Positions 9,501 to 17,974 of a stretch of DNA of 64,000 bases are shown here, piece after piece (position 1 is the first letter of the stretch; each line of letters starts with the position of its first letter). The translations under genes and the position numbers were made by a program. Origin of the DNA: an uncultured Pelagibacteraceae bacterium. GTDB lineage: Bacteria > Pseudomonadota > Alphaproteobacteria > Pelagibacterales > Pelagibacteraceae. The stretch spans positions 1 to 64,000 of the forward strand of contig CACBWM010000005.1 in the NCBI GenBank assembly GCA_902542975.1, in the 5' to 3' direction. The notes under the pieces are model-generated. The model was given only the letters and a program-made list of their open reading frames with translations, was not told the origin of the DNA and made no database searches.

Positions 9501-10617
9501 TTATAATTTTGTAGGTTGAATTAATATAATCGCCAAGAGTATTTAGGAAACTTGGGACTTCAAGCAAAAATGAATCATGTCCCTTATCAGATTCTATTTC
9601 AACAAATCCAACATCTGCACCAATAGAATTTAATGCTATAACTATTTCTCTATTCTCCGATGTTGGATACAACCAATCCGATGTAAATGATATTACAAAA
9701 AATTTTGTTTTAGTTTTTTTGAATGCATCAGATAAATTTCCTTTGTACTGTTTGGATAAGTCAAAATAATCCATTGCACGAGTTATATATAAATAACTAT
9801 TAGCATCAAATCTATCAACAAACACAGATCCTTGGTATCTAAGATAACTCTCAATTTGAAAATCTGCCTCAAATCCATATCTTAGGCTATCCCTATCTTG
9901 CAATTTTCTTCCAAATTTTTCCTGCAATCCTTTTTCAGAAAGATAAGTAATATGTGCTGCCATTCTTGCTACCGCTAACCCTTTGTCAGGATTTAGTTTG
10001 TAATTACTATAAAATCCATTTTCCCACTTACTGTCAGCCATAATTGCCTGTCTTCCTAATTCATTAAACGCTATGTTTTGTGCCGAGTGACTAGATGTGC
10101 AAGCAATCGGTATTGCAAGTTTTGCTTTATCTGGAAAGTTGGCAACAAATTGAAGTACTTGCATTCCACCCATTGAACCACCTACTACAGCAAAAAGTTT
10201 TTCAATTTCTAAATATTTAATTAGCTCATATTGAGCGTTAACAATGTCGTTAATAGTTATAATTGGAAAATCAGTTCCTATTTGTTTACCAGTGGACTCA
10301 TTTATTGTGCTAGGTCCATAAGATCCCATGCAGCCTCCAATAACGTTTGCACAAATCACAAAAAATTTATTTGTATCAATTGGCTTATTTTCTCCAACAA
10401 CATAACTCCACCAACCATCTTTATTAGTTATTGGGTTTTTTCCAGAAACATATTGATCTCCAGTCAAAGCATGGAAAACTAATATTGCATTACTTTTTTC
10501 ACTGTTTAATTCCCCATATGTCTCATATGCTATTGGAAAGTTATTAATTTCCTTACCACAATCCAATTTAAGGGGATTTGATATAATTATTTTTTTTGTA
10601 TCAATATTCTTATTCAT
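9484..10617 (-). CDS. metX: Homoserine O-acetyltransferase
   Basis: MetX transfers an acyl group to homoserine at the entry to methionine synthesis. It is an alpha/beta hydrolase of 377 residues. The nucleophile elbow GGSMGG places the catalytic Ser at 148, with Asp314 (FTSDWLYPT) and His347 (KGHDSF) completing the triad. The N-terminal FHALTGDQ and the NVIGGCMGSYGP oxyanion region are also conserved. Acetyl versus succinyl specificity cannot be settled by eye. The gene is led by a SAM-II riboswitch at about 10651-10702, so it should be repressed when SAM is abundant. There is no strong Shine-Dalgarno sequence just before its ATG. Confidence 0.95.
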   Translation of the reverse strand: MNKNIDTKKIIISNPLKLDCGKEINNFPIAYETYGELNSEKSNAILVFHALTGDQYVSGKNPITNKDGWWSYVVGENKPIDTNKFFVICANVIGGCMGSYGPSTINESTGKQIGTDFPIITINDIVNAQYELIKYLEIEKLFAVVGGSMGGMQVLQFVANFPDKAKLAIPIACTSSHSAQNIAFNELGRQAIMADSKWENGFYSNYKLNPDKGLAVARMAAHITYLSEKGLQEKFGRKLQDRDSLRYGFEADFQIESYLRYQGSVFVDRFDANSYLYITRAMDYFDLSKQYKGNLSDAFKKTKTKFFVISFTSDWLYPTSENREIVIALNSIGADVGFVEIESDKGHDSFLLEVPSFLNTLGDYINSTYKIINERRI

Positions 10618-10647
10618 AATAATTGTACTGATTGAATTGTGAGAAAA

Positions 10648-10702
10648 AAAACATTTTAGCGGTTTTTTTATAGCGCTCGCAATTCAGTATAAATCAGCGC
10701 AT
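10648..10702 (-). promoter_or_regulatory. SAM-II riboswitch upstream of metX
   Basis: Read on the minus strand, the element begins with GCGCUGAUUUA and continues to GAGCGC, then an A-rich segment and CCGCUAAAAUG. P1 is a five-base helix: GCGCU (10700-10696) pairs with AGCGC (10677-10673). The GCUGAUUUA string in loop 1 and the 3' GCUAAAA string match what I remember of the SAM-II consensus, whose structurally studied member came from marine metagenomic DNA upstream of metX. It is followed by eight U residues rather than by the usual GGG-type ribosome binding site. The exact pseudoknot pairing should be confirmed with the SAM-II covariance model. Confidence 0.85.
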
Positions 10703-10706
10703 GCAG

Positions 10707-10735
10707 CTTTTACTTCAAAGGAATTTATATGTCAA
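10707..10735 (-). promoter_or_regulatory. Sigma70-type promoter for metX
   Basis: On the minus strand a perfect TTGACA (10735-10730) is followed after 17 bases by TAAAAG (10712-10707), a weak -10. The predicted transcript start near 10700 falls on the first base of the riboswitch P1 helix, which is what a leader-controlled metX transcript would need. The promoter overlaps the small ORF on the other strand. Confidence 0.5.
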
Positions 10736-10770
10736 ATATTGCTCAATTAATTATTGTTTTATCTAGTTAA
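10729..10770 (+). CDS. Candidate 13-residue leader peptide or micro-ORF before hisC
   Basis: An ATG at 10729 is preceded at a good distance by AAAGGA and opens a 13-codon frame, MSNIAQLIIVLSS, ending in TAA. The middle is hydrophobic and branched-chain rich (LIIVL). It lies 27 bases before hisC on the same strand. It could be a leader peptide or a tiny hydrophobic protein, or chance, since the same bases carry the metX -35 box. It is not rich in His, Tyr or Phe, so classic attenuation of hisC-tyrA is not supported. Confidence 0.3.
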   Translation: MSNIAQLIIVLSS

Positions 10771-10797
10771 AAGACTATTTATAGTGAAATATTTACT

Positions 10798-11880
10798 ATG
10801 ACATTACCAAGATTTAAAAACATAAAATTACAGAGTTACAAACCAGGAAAATCCTTATTGGCTGGTAATAAAAATATTATTAAGTTATCTGCAAATGAAT
10901 CTGCTTTAGGTGTCAGTAAAAATGTCGAAAAAATTGTTAAGTCTAAATTTGATATATCAAAATATCCAGACAGTAAATTTTCGGAATTAACACAAAAAAT
11001 ATCAAAGAAGTATGGTTGTGATAAATCCAAGATAATTTGTGGCTCTGGTTCTGACGAAGTAATTCAAATGCTTTGTCAATTGTTCCTTAGAGAAAATGAT
11101 GAAGTTGTTGTTCCTCAGTACAGTTTCCTCATGTATAGGATATACTCCAAAATCGTTGGGGCAAATGTAAAATTAGCTAAAGAAATTAATTTTAAAGTTT
11201 CAGTTAAAGAAATTCTTAAAAAGACATCAAAAAAAACAAAAATTGTTTTTATTGCAAATCCAAATAATCCAACAGGCACTTATTTAACAAAAAACGAGCT
11301 GTTAGACTTAAGGAGAAGATTAAATAAAAATATTTTATTGGTTGTTGATGATGCATATTTTGAATATATGAAGAATAAAGATTACAAATCTGGAATTGAG
11401 TTATTTAAAAACTCTAAAAATGTATTTATTTTAAGAACATTTTCAAAAATCTATGGTCTAGCTTCATTAAGGATAGGCTGGGGGTTCGGTGATAAATCTA
11501 TAATTAAAGAATTATATAAAATTAAACCACCTTTTAACGTAAATAAATTTGCTCAAATTTGTGCCGTTGAATCACTTAAAGATGATAAATTTGTTAAAAA
11601 GTCAGTAATACATAATCTTAAATGGTGCAAAAAAATTAAAAATGAGATGTTAAAATATAATATTGGCACAAACAAAATATCTGGAAATTTCTTTTTGTTA
11701 GATTTCAAAAAAGCAAAATTTACCGCAGACACAACTTTAAAAAAATTACAGAAATATGGAATTATACTAAGAGAAATGAATTCATATGGCATAAAAAATT
11801 GTCTAAGACTTACAATAGGCAACACAAAAGAAAACCAAATATTCCTTAAAAGAATGAATACTATTTTTAAAAATGTTTAA
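10798..11880 (+). CDS. hisC: Histidinol-phosphate / aromatic aminotransferase
   Basis: This is a PLP-dependent class I/II aminotransferase of 360 residues. PLP motifs are ANPNNPTGT near residue 153, DDAYFEY near 184, and RTFSKIYGLASLRIGWG with the Schiff-base lysine at 217. HisC converts imidazole-acetol phosphate to histidinol phosphate. Its position immediately before a prephenate dehydrogenase (eight-base overlap) suggests that it also, or mainly, transaminates aromatic keto acids for tyrosine and phenylalanine. Which substrate dominates cannot be read from the motifs. Confidence 0.9.
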   Translation: MTLPRFKNIKLQSYKPGKSLLAGNKNIIKLSANESALGVSKNVEKIVKSKFDISKYPDSKFSELTQKISKKYGCDKSKIICGSGSDEVIQMLCQLFLRENDEVVVPQYSFLMYRIYSKIVGANVKLAKEINFKVSVKEILKKTSKKTKIVFIANPNNPTGTYLTKNELLDLRRRLNKNILLVVDDAYFEYMKNKDYKSGIELFKNSKNVFILRTFSKIYGLASLRIGWGFGDKSIIKELYKIKPPFNVNKFAQICAVESLKDDKFVKKSVIHNLKWCKKIKNEMLKYNIGTNKISGNFFLLDFKKAKFTADTTLKKLQKYGIILREMNSYGIKNCLRLTIGNTKENQIFLKRMNTIFKNV

Positions 11881-12763
11881 TAATATTCTTATTATTGGTT
11901 GCGGATTAATAGGCTCATCAATATTAAAGGCTTCAATACAAAAAAAAATTTCTAAAAATTTTTTTGTATTTGAAAAGTCTAAAAAATATAGGTCTATTAT
12001 TAAAAAATTTAACAAAAAAATTAAATTTTTAACAAGGTTAGATAAAAATTTAAAACAAATTGATCTTGTGATTTTAAGCACTCCTATGAGTGAATATCCT
12101 AAATTTTTTTCGTCATTAAATAAAAATCTCAATCATAATTCAATTATAACTGATGTTGGTTCAACAAAAAAAAATCTAATTTCTTTAAGAAAAAAATTAT
12201 CAAAAAATCTTGATTGGGTGATGAGTCATCCTATTTCAGGATCCGAAGTTAGTGGGCCCAAATATGGCAATGCTAATTTGTTCAAAAACAAGTGGTGCAT
12301 AATAATAAAAGATAAAAATGTTCTAAAACAAAAAAAAGTAGAGAGATTTTGGAAATCTTTAGGATCTAAAATAATTATTATGAACCCCGATGATCATGAT
12401 AAAATTTTTTCAGTCACTAGCCATCTACCTCACTTGATTGCTTACAATTTAATAAAAACTGCCCAGGATTTTCAGAAAAAAAAGAATAAAAATTTGATTA
12501 AATTTAGTGCAGGTGGATTAAGAGATTTCTCTAGAATTGCTGCTTCCAACGAAATAATGTGGAGAGACATATTTTTCGAGAATAAAACTAATATGATTGA
12601 AGCGATAAATCTTTTTATGAAAAATTTAAAAGATTTTAAGAAGAATATAAGTAAGAAAGAAAATTCAAAGATAATAAAAAAATTAATCAATTCGAAAGTA
12701 GTAAGAAAACAAATAATTTCTCAAAAACAAGATATTTCTAAACCTGATTTTGGTCGAGAGTAA
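11873..12763 (+). CDS. tyrA: Prephenate / arogenate dehydrogenase
   Basis: This enzyme oxidatively decarboxylates prephenate or arogenate in tyrosine synthesis. The dinucleotide-binding fold opens at once with IIGCGLIGSSI (residues 7-17). VILSTPM, TDVGSTK and MSHPISGSEVSGP follow in the order seen in TyrA, and the SHLPHLIAY segment near residue 185 supplies the catalytic His region. At 296 residues it is the stand-alone form without a chorismate mutase domain. The Lys-rich C-terminal tail is poorly conserved. It is coupled to hisC and ends one base from the convergent NlpC/P60 gene. Confidence 0.92.
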   Translation: MFNNILIIGCGLIGSSILKASIQKKISKNFFVFEKSKKYRSIIKKFNKKIKFLTRLDKNLKQIDLVILSTPMSEYPKFFSSLNKNLNHNSIITDVGSTKKNLISLRKKLSKNLDWVMSHPISGSEVSGPKYGNANLFKNKWCIIIKDKNVLKQKKVERFWKSLGSKIIIMNPDDHDKIFSVTSHLPHLIAYNLIKTAQDFQKKKNKNLIKFSAGGLRDFSRIAASNEIMWRDIFFENKTNMIEAINLFMKNLKDFKKNISKKENSKIIKKLINSKVVRKQIISQKQDISKPDFGRE

Positions 12764-12764
12764 T

Positions 12765-13511
12765 TCAGATCCTTGTTACTTTCTTTACATCTAATTTTGC
12801 CGTTTCTTTAATTAGTTTTATCGTTTTTTTAATTGGCATTATGATCACTCTTTTTTTTGGACCATAAGCGTGGATAAGATCATTTGTATTGATGCATATA
12901 GCAACATGTCCTTTCCAAAAAATAATATCACCTTTTTTAAATTTTTTTTTGTATCCCACACCTTTTTTTAATTTAACTTGATCAATCGTGTCTCTTGGAA
13001 AAAAATTATTATTAAATTTATAAAATATTTGCAATAGAGCTGAACAATCAATTCCTTCGAATGTTTTTCCACCCCATTTATATTTACAATTTAGAAAACT
13101 TTTAAATATCTTTACAAAATCAGAATTTTTTTTTTGGATTGGAAATATGTCTTTTGATCTTAGCCATTTATCTTTTTTATACATAATGAAATTTTGATCC
13201 TTTTTTAAAATTTGTATTTTGCTCGTAAATGGTAAAAACTTTTTTGATTTCTTTTTTTTATTACCTAAATAAATTCTAGCTTTTAAAATTCCAACTTTGT
13301 GAGTTGGATTGAATTTTTCGTAGCTATCAATTTTTTTTATAAAGCCTGAATATTTGTCATATGAAGTCTTTATTTTAAAATAATTATTTTTTTTACTAAT
13401 TATTTTAAAACTCTCACCGTAGATAAGTTGTGAGCTAACATTAGAGTTCTTCTTTGGTTCCTCTAATATATCGACAAAAGGCTCTTCTAAAAAAAAACTA
13501 TTTTGCACCAA
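12765..13511 (-). CDS. NlpC/P60 family cell-wall peptidase with SH3-like N-terminus
   Basis: This 248-residue protein is probably a C40 cysteine peptidase that cuts peptidoglycan stem peptides. An SH3-like region (about residues 15-115) contains the LIYGESFKII type of segment. The NlpC/P60 domain fills the C-terminal half, with the nucleophile in GIDCSALLQ near residue 154 and the histidine in WKGHVAIC near 204. The downstream DLIHAYGP is also typical. No signal peptide is apparent, so it may act in the cytoplasm on imported muropeptides. That fits its 14-base overlap with the AmpG-like permease gene upstream. Confidence 0.88.
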   Translation of the reverse strand: MVQNSFFLEEPFVDILEEPKKNSNVSSQLIYGESFKIISKKNNYFKIKTSYDKYSGFIKKIDSYEKFNPTHKVGILKARIYLGNKKKKSKKFLPFTSKIQILKKDQNFIMYKKDKWLRSKDIFPIQKKNSDFVKIFKSFLNCKYKWGGKTFEGIDCSALLQIFYKFNNNFFPRDTIDQVKLKKGVGYKKKFKKGDIIFWKGHVAICINTNDLIHAYGPKKRVIIMPIKKTIKLIKETAKLDVKKVTRI

Positions 13512-14871
13512 TTTTAATTTTATTCCTTATAAACCATAAACAAATTAAGGATGGGATGACCATTAAAGTAGTAATTATAAAAAAGGTTCCCCAGTCTCCA
13601 TTTAGCCAATCAACTAAAGCACCCGATGAAGAAGCAAGTGTCGTTCTTCCTGCAGTTCCAATTGAAGCTAGAAGTGCATACTGTGTAGCGGTATAAGTCC
13701 TATCCACTAAAAGAGAGATAAAGGCTACGAAAGCAACAGTTGCAAATGCTGCAGATATATCATCAGCGATTACCGCTAAAGCAAACAACCATTCAGATTT
13801 TCCTGACCACGCGAGAGCAGCAAATAACAAATTTGTTGCTGCCATAAATCCACCAGCAACAAACATTGTTTTTATTGTGCCAGCTCTCATAGCAAATATT
13901 CCACCTAATAATGTAAATACAACTGTTGTTATCCAGCCTAGAGTTTTAGAGTATATCGCTATTTCACCTTTTGAAAATCCTACCTCTTTATAAAAAACTA
14001 TGGACATTCTTCCAAGAAAGGCTTCTCCAATTTTAAAAAGAAAGACAAAGCCAAGGATTCCAACTGCAATTGAGAAACCATTTTTTTTGAAGAAACTAAT
14101 TATTGGACCTCCTATTGTACCAGTAATATAAGCAACAAATTTTGTTATTACATTATTTGATCCAAGTTTAGATTGTATTATTTCGTCTGTTTCTTTTTGT
14201 TTGTTTTGCCTATCTGTTGTTATAGGCTCGTGTATAAACATTAAACCTATATTCATCAGGATTACTACAACGCCAAGAACTAAAAAAGTAGTTTGCCAGT
14301 AATCTTCAATTCCAATGTTTTGAAAAAATTCGGCAGTAAACAATGCTATAACACCACCTAACTTATATCCGGTCCACCATCCAACTACAGCCATAGCAGC
14401 ACCTGCTGCCATAGATTTTCCTTCGTCAGCATTAATTTGTTCGATTCTCAACGCATCAACTGTAATATCTTGTGTAGCCGAAGCAATTGCTATAACTAAT
14501 CCAACACTAATTAGTAACGCCAAATTTTCTGTAGGGTTAATAAAACTCCAAACAATTAAACTAAATAAAATTATAATTTGCATAAGGACAATCCAGCCTC
14601 GTCGATGCCCTAATCTTTTTGTTAAAAATGGAATTTGTATTCTATCAATTATTGGTGCCCACAAATAATTAAAGGCGTACACCCCAAATATTAAACCTGC
14701 CCATCCAATAGTTGATCTACTTAAACCTTCTTCTTTTAGCCAAAGGCTTAAACTGCTGGCAATTAAAACCCAAGGAAATCCACTAATTGCACCAAGAAGT
14801 AATATTCTTAGCATTCGAATATCCTTGTAAACTAAAATAGATTCTGACCAGGTTTGTTTTTTTTTAAACAT
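13498..14871 (-). CDS. ampG: AmpG-like MFS permease (PAT family, muropeptide importer candidate)
   Basis: This is an inner-membrane transporter of about 457 residues with some twelve membrane segments. It has the features of the peptide-acetyl-CoA/drug transporter family that includes AmpG: GAISGFPWVLIASSLSLWL near the N-terminus, GHRRGWI after membrane segment 2, and SATQDITVDALRIE near residue 140. AmpG imports anhydro-muropeptides. I start it at 14871, where the ATG overlaps the trkH stop (TAATG); an upstream in-frame ATG at 14961 would add 30 residues inside trkH and is unlikely. Its coupling to an NlpC/P60 hydrolase supports a role in peptidoglycan recycling. Confidence 0.82.
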   Translation of the reverse strand: MFKKKQTWSESILVYKDIRMLRILLLGAISGFPWVLIASSLSLWLKEEGLSRSTIGWAGLIFGVYAFNYLWAPIIDRIQIPFLTKRLGHRRGWIVLMQIIILFSLIVWSFINPTENLALLISVGLVIAIASATQDITVDALRIEQINADEGKSMAAGAAMAVVGWWTGYKLGGVIALFTAEFFQNIGIEDYWQTTFLVLGVVVILMNIGLMFIHEPITTDRQNKQKETDEIIQSKLGSNNVITKFVAYITGTIGGPIISFFKKNGFSIAVGILGFVFLFKIGEAFLGRMSIVFYKEVGFSKGEIAIYSKTLGWITTVVFTLLGGIFAMRAGTIKTMFVAGGFMAATNLLFAALAWSGKSEWLFALAVIADDISAAFATVAFVAFISLLVDRTYTATQYALLASIGTAGRTTLASSSGALVDWLNGDWGTFFIITTLMVIPSLICLWFIRNKIKIGAK

Positions 14872-16319
14872 TAATATTTTCTCCAAAAAGATGGAATAAA
14901 TAATACTAGAATTGCAAATAATTCCAACCTTCCAAGTATCATTGCAGCACTGAGAACCCATTTAGAAAAATCAGATAGGCTTGAAAAACTTCCGTTTGGA
15001 CCAATAATATCACCTAAACCTGGACCAACATTTGAAATTGACGTGGCAGCTGCTGAAATTGCAGTAATAAAATTTAATCCATCAAGCGATAAAAGTGCAG
15101 TCACAACAAAAAATATTAATATATAAAGAAATATAAAAGAAATAATTGAGTCCATAAATTTTTCATCCACATTATTATTTTGATATTTAATTTTGAAAAT
15201 TCCTCGAGGGTAAATTATTTTTTTCAGCTGGTTTGATATGAATTGATACAAAATTTGAACTCTAAAAACCTTTATTCCGCAAGTTGTAGAGCCTGCACAG
15301 CCTCCAATGAACATTAAAATTATGAAGTATACTAGTGGAAATTGACCCCAATTACTAAAATTTTCTGTAGCATACCCTGTTCCAGTTAAAATAGAAATTA
15401 TATTAAAGCTAACAGACAAAAAACTTATCTCAGTTAAGCTTTTATTTATAACAGATAAATAAAAATACATTAAAAGAATTGAAATAATAACCAAAATTAT
15501 AAAAGTTTTTATTTGTGTGTCTTTGAAAAATATTTTCCTATCTCCAGCCAAGTATTTGATGTAACTAATAAAAGGTATACTTCCAAGAATAATAAATATT
15601 ATTGCGTTAATTTCTATTAACGAGCTGTTAAAATAACCTATAGATTCATTATAATTTGCAAAACCCCCAGTCGCTATTGTTGTCATAGCATGCACGATGC
15701 TATCAAAAAAACTCATCCCAAATATAAAATAAAAAAAAGCACAAGTTAAAGTTAATAAGGAATATATAGACAATAATCTCAAAGAAACTTCTTTAGTTTT
15801 AGGAAAAATTTTTTCAGAAGTATCATTAGATGAAATATTGAAAAGTTGCATACCCCCTATATTCATTAAAGGCATTAAAGTGATTGCCATTACGATAATT
15901 CCAATACCCCCAAACCACTGTAACATTCCTCTCCAAAGTAATATCGCTTTAGACGTTTCATTTAGATTCGTGATAATTGTAGATCCTGTTGTTGTAATAC
16001 CAGACATGCTCTCAAAAAACGCATCTGTAAAACTCAAATCCGTACTAGAAAAAATTAAAGGTAAAGAACCAAATATAGCAATACTTAACCACGAAAGTGC
16101 TGTGAGCAAAAAAGCTTGGGGTAAACTTATCTTTTTATCGTGATCATAATTAGAAATGAAAAATAAAAATCCAAAAACAATAGTAACAATCATTGATCCG
16201 ATAAATCCTGCATCAATTTGATCAAATATTAATTGAACCAAAATAGGTACAATCATTGAAAGACCTAAAATAATTTGCAAAACCCCTAATGTAAAAAAGA
16301 CAGTTTTATAATTGGACAT
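14871..16319 (-). CDS. trkH: TrkH family potassium uptake protein
   Basis: TrkH is the membrane pore of the Trk potassium uptake system and normally works with the cytoplasmic regulator TrkA, which is not in the window. The 482 residues include four pore-loop signatures in order: SGITTTGST, TIATGGFAN, AGSTTCGIK and SISNVGPGLGD. These are the repeated selectivity-filter elements of the Trk/Ktr/HKT superfamily. The start codon ATG at 16319 is 86 bases from the divergent lysS. Confidence 0.94.
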   Translation of the reverse strand: MSNYKTVFFTLGVLQIILGLSMIVPILVQLIFDQIDAGFIGSMIVTIVFGFLFFISNYDHDKKISLPQAFLLTALSWLSIAIFGSLPLIFSSTDLSFTDAFFESMSGITTTGSTIITNLNETSKAILLWRGMLQWFGGIGIIVMAITLMPLMNIGGMQLFNISSNDTSEKIFPKTKEVSLRLLSIYSLLTLTCAFFYFIFGMSFFDSIVHAMTTIATGGFANYNESIGYFNSSLIEINAIIFIILGSIPFISYIKYLAGDRKIFFKDTQIKTFIILVIISILLMYFYLSVINKSLTEISFLSVSFNIISILTGTGYATENFSNWGQFPLVYFIILMFIGGCAGSTTCGIKVFRVQILYQFISNQLKKIIYPRGIFKIKYQNNNVDEKFMDSIISFIFLYILIFFVVTALLSLDGLNFITAISAAATSISNVGPGLGDIIGPNGSFSSLSDFSKWVLSAAMILGRLELFAILVLFIPSFWRKY

Positions 16320-16405
16320 TTTGAATGGACATTATTTTATGGTAAATAAATTTCAACTCTATATGAATTATTAAAAAGGCTGATATTAAGGATATTTAAG
16401 TAGTT

Positions 16406-17974
16406 GTGATAGACAAAACAAATTTTGACAAAACAAACGCCTGGCCATTTGTTGAGGCTAAAAAGCTATTAAGAGAGAGAAAATCGAACATAGAGAAAAA
16501 AAATAAAATAGTTTTACAAACTGGTTATGGTCCTAGTGGTCTACCACATATAGGTACATTTGGAGAAGTTGCAAGGACGACAATGATTGTCAACGCTCTT
16601 GATCATTTAACAGATATTCCAAAGGAAATTATTACATTTTCTGATGATATGGATGGTCTTAGAAAAGTACCTGAAAATGTTCCAAATCAAGAAAAGCTCA
16701 AAAATAATCTTCACAAACCTTTAACGGATGTCCCTGATCCATTTGAAAAGTTTAGTAGTTTTGGAGAACATAATAATAATATGTTGAAACAATTTCTTGA
16801 TAATTTTAAATTTAAATATTCATTTAAAAGTTCTACAGAACTCTACAAGTCTGGTTATTTTAATGACACCCTAAAATTAGTTCTAGAAAATTATGAAAAA
16901 ATTATGGAAATAATTCTTCCAACTTTAGGCAAAGAAAGACAGAAAACCTATTCCCCCTTTTTACCAATATGCCCGGAAACTGGAAAAGTTCTTGAAATAC
17001 CTGTTTTAGAAATTGATTCTAAATCTTCTAAAATCATATTTGATAATAATGGATCAAAATTGGAAAAAAGTATTTTAGACGGGAACTGCAAATTACAATG
17101 GAAAGTTGATTGGGCAATGAGATGGTACGCTTTAGATGTTGATTTTGAAATGTATGGAAAGGATTTAATTGAGAGTGCAATTCTTTCAACTAAGATTATT
17201 AAAACATTAGGTAAATCTAACCCATCTGGTTTTGCGTATGAACTTTTTTTGGACGAAAAAGGTGAAAAAATATCTAAATCAAAAGGTAATGGAGTAACTA
17301 TAGATGAATGGCTGAATTACGCATCTCCTCAAAGTCTATCTCTTTACATGTATCAAAATCCAAAAAGAGCAAAAAAATTGTACAGAGAAGTTGTTCCAAA
17401 AGCTGTTGATGAATATCTAGATTTTATAGAAAAAGGAAAAACTCAAAATGATTTACAGAAGTTAATGAATCCAGTTTGGCATGTACATAACGGATCAATG
17501 CCAGAGGAAAATACAATTATGACTTTTTCAATGCTTTTAAATTTAGTTGAAACAAGTAATGCGGACAGCAAACAATTACTTTGGAAATTTGTAAAAAAAT
17601 ACAAGTCAGAAATTAATGAAAATGATCATCCAATTTTTGATAATTTAATTGAATATGCAATAAAATATTTCAATGATGTTATAAAAACAAAAAAAATTTA
17701 CAAAACTCCAAATGAAAAAGAGAAAGTTGCACTGAAAGCATTAATTAAGTCTTTAGATAATTGTAATGATAAAATGGCTCCTGAAGATATTCAGACAAAT
17801 ATTTTTACCGTAGGAAAAGAAAATGGTTATAAAGAAAATTTAAGAGAATGGTTTAAGCTTATCTATGAGGTTGTATTTGGCGACGAAAATGGACCCAGAA
17901 TGGGCTTCTTCATTAGTTTTTTTGGAGTAAATGAAACCAAAGAATTGATAAGAAAAAAGGTTGAAAATGTTTAA
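16406..17974 (+). CDS. lysS: Lysyl-tRNA synthetase, class I
   Basis: This enzyme charges tRNA-Lys with lysine. It is the class I form found in archaea, spirochaetes and many alphaproteobacteria, not the common class II bacterial form. The Rossmann-fold signatures are GPSGLPHIGTF near residue 46, where HIG is the HIGH-type motif, and KISKSKGN near 290, which is the KMSKS-type loop. At 522 residues it is full length for LysK. The start is GTG with only a weak AAGGATAT sequence upstream; no in-frame ATG exists near the N-terminus. The stop overlaps pyrD by eight bases. Confidence 0.95.
   Translation: MIDKTNFDKTNAWPFVEAKKLLRERKSNIEKKNKIVLQTGYGPSGLPHIGTFGEVARTTMIVNALDHLTDIPKEIITFSDDMDGLRKVPENVPNQEKLKNNLHKPLTDVPDPFEKFSSFGEHNNNMLKQFLDNFKFKYSFKSSTELYKSGYFNDTLKLVLENYEKIMEIILPTLGKERQKTYSPFLPICPETGKVLEIPVLEIDSKSSKIIFDNNGSKLEKSILDGNCKLQWKVDWAMRWYALDVDFEMYGKDLIESAILSTKIIKTLGKSNPSGFAYELFLDEKGEKISKSKGNGVTIDEWLNYASPQSLSLYMYQNPKRAKKLYREVVPKAVDEYLDFIEKGKTQNDLQKLMNPVWHVHNGSMPEENTIMTFSMLLNLVETSNADSKQLLWKFVKKYKSEINENDHPIFDNLIEYAIKYFNDVIKTKKIYKTPNEKEKVALKALIKSLDNCNDKMAPEDIQTNIFTVGKENGYKENLREWFKLIYEVVFGDENGPRMGFFISFFGVNETKELIRKKVENV

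Noticed and set aside
11803-12132. A 109-residue minus-strand frame over the hisC/tyrA junction
   Set aside because: Both real genes have full motif sets across it; the frame has no recognisable start context.
14872-14961. Longer N-terminus for the AmpG-like protein
   Set aside because: The extra 30 residues lie inside trkH in another frame and do not resemble the family; TAATG at 14869-14873 gives a natural start.
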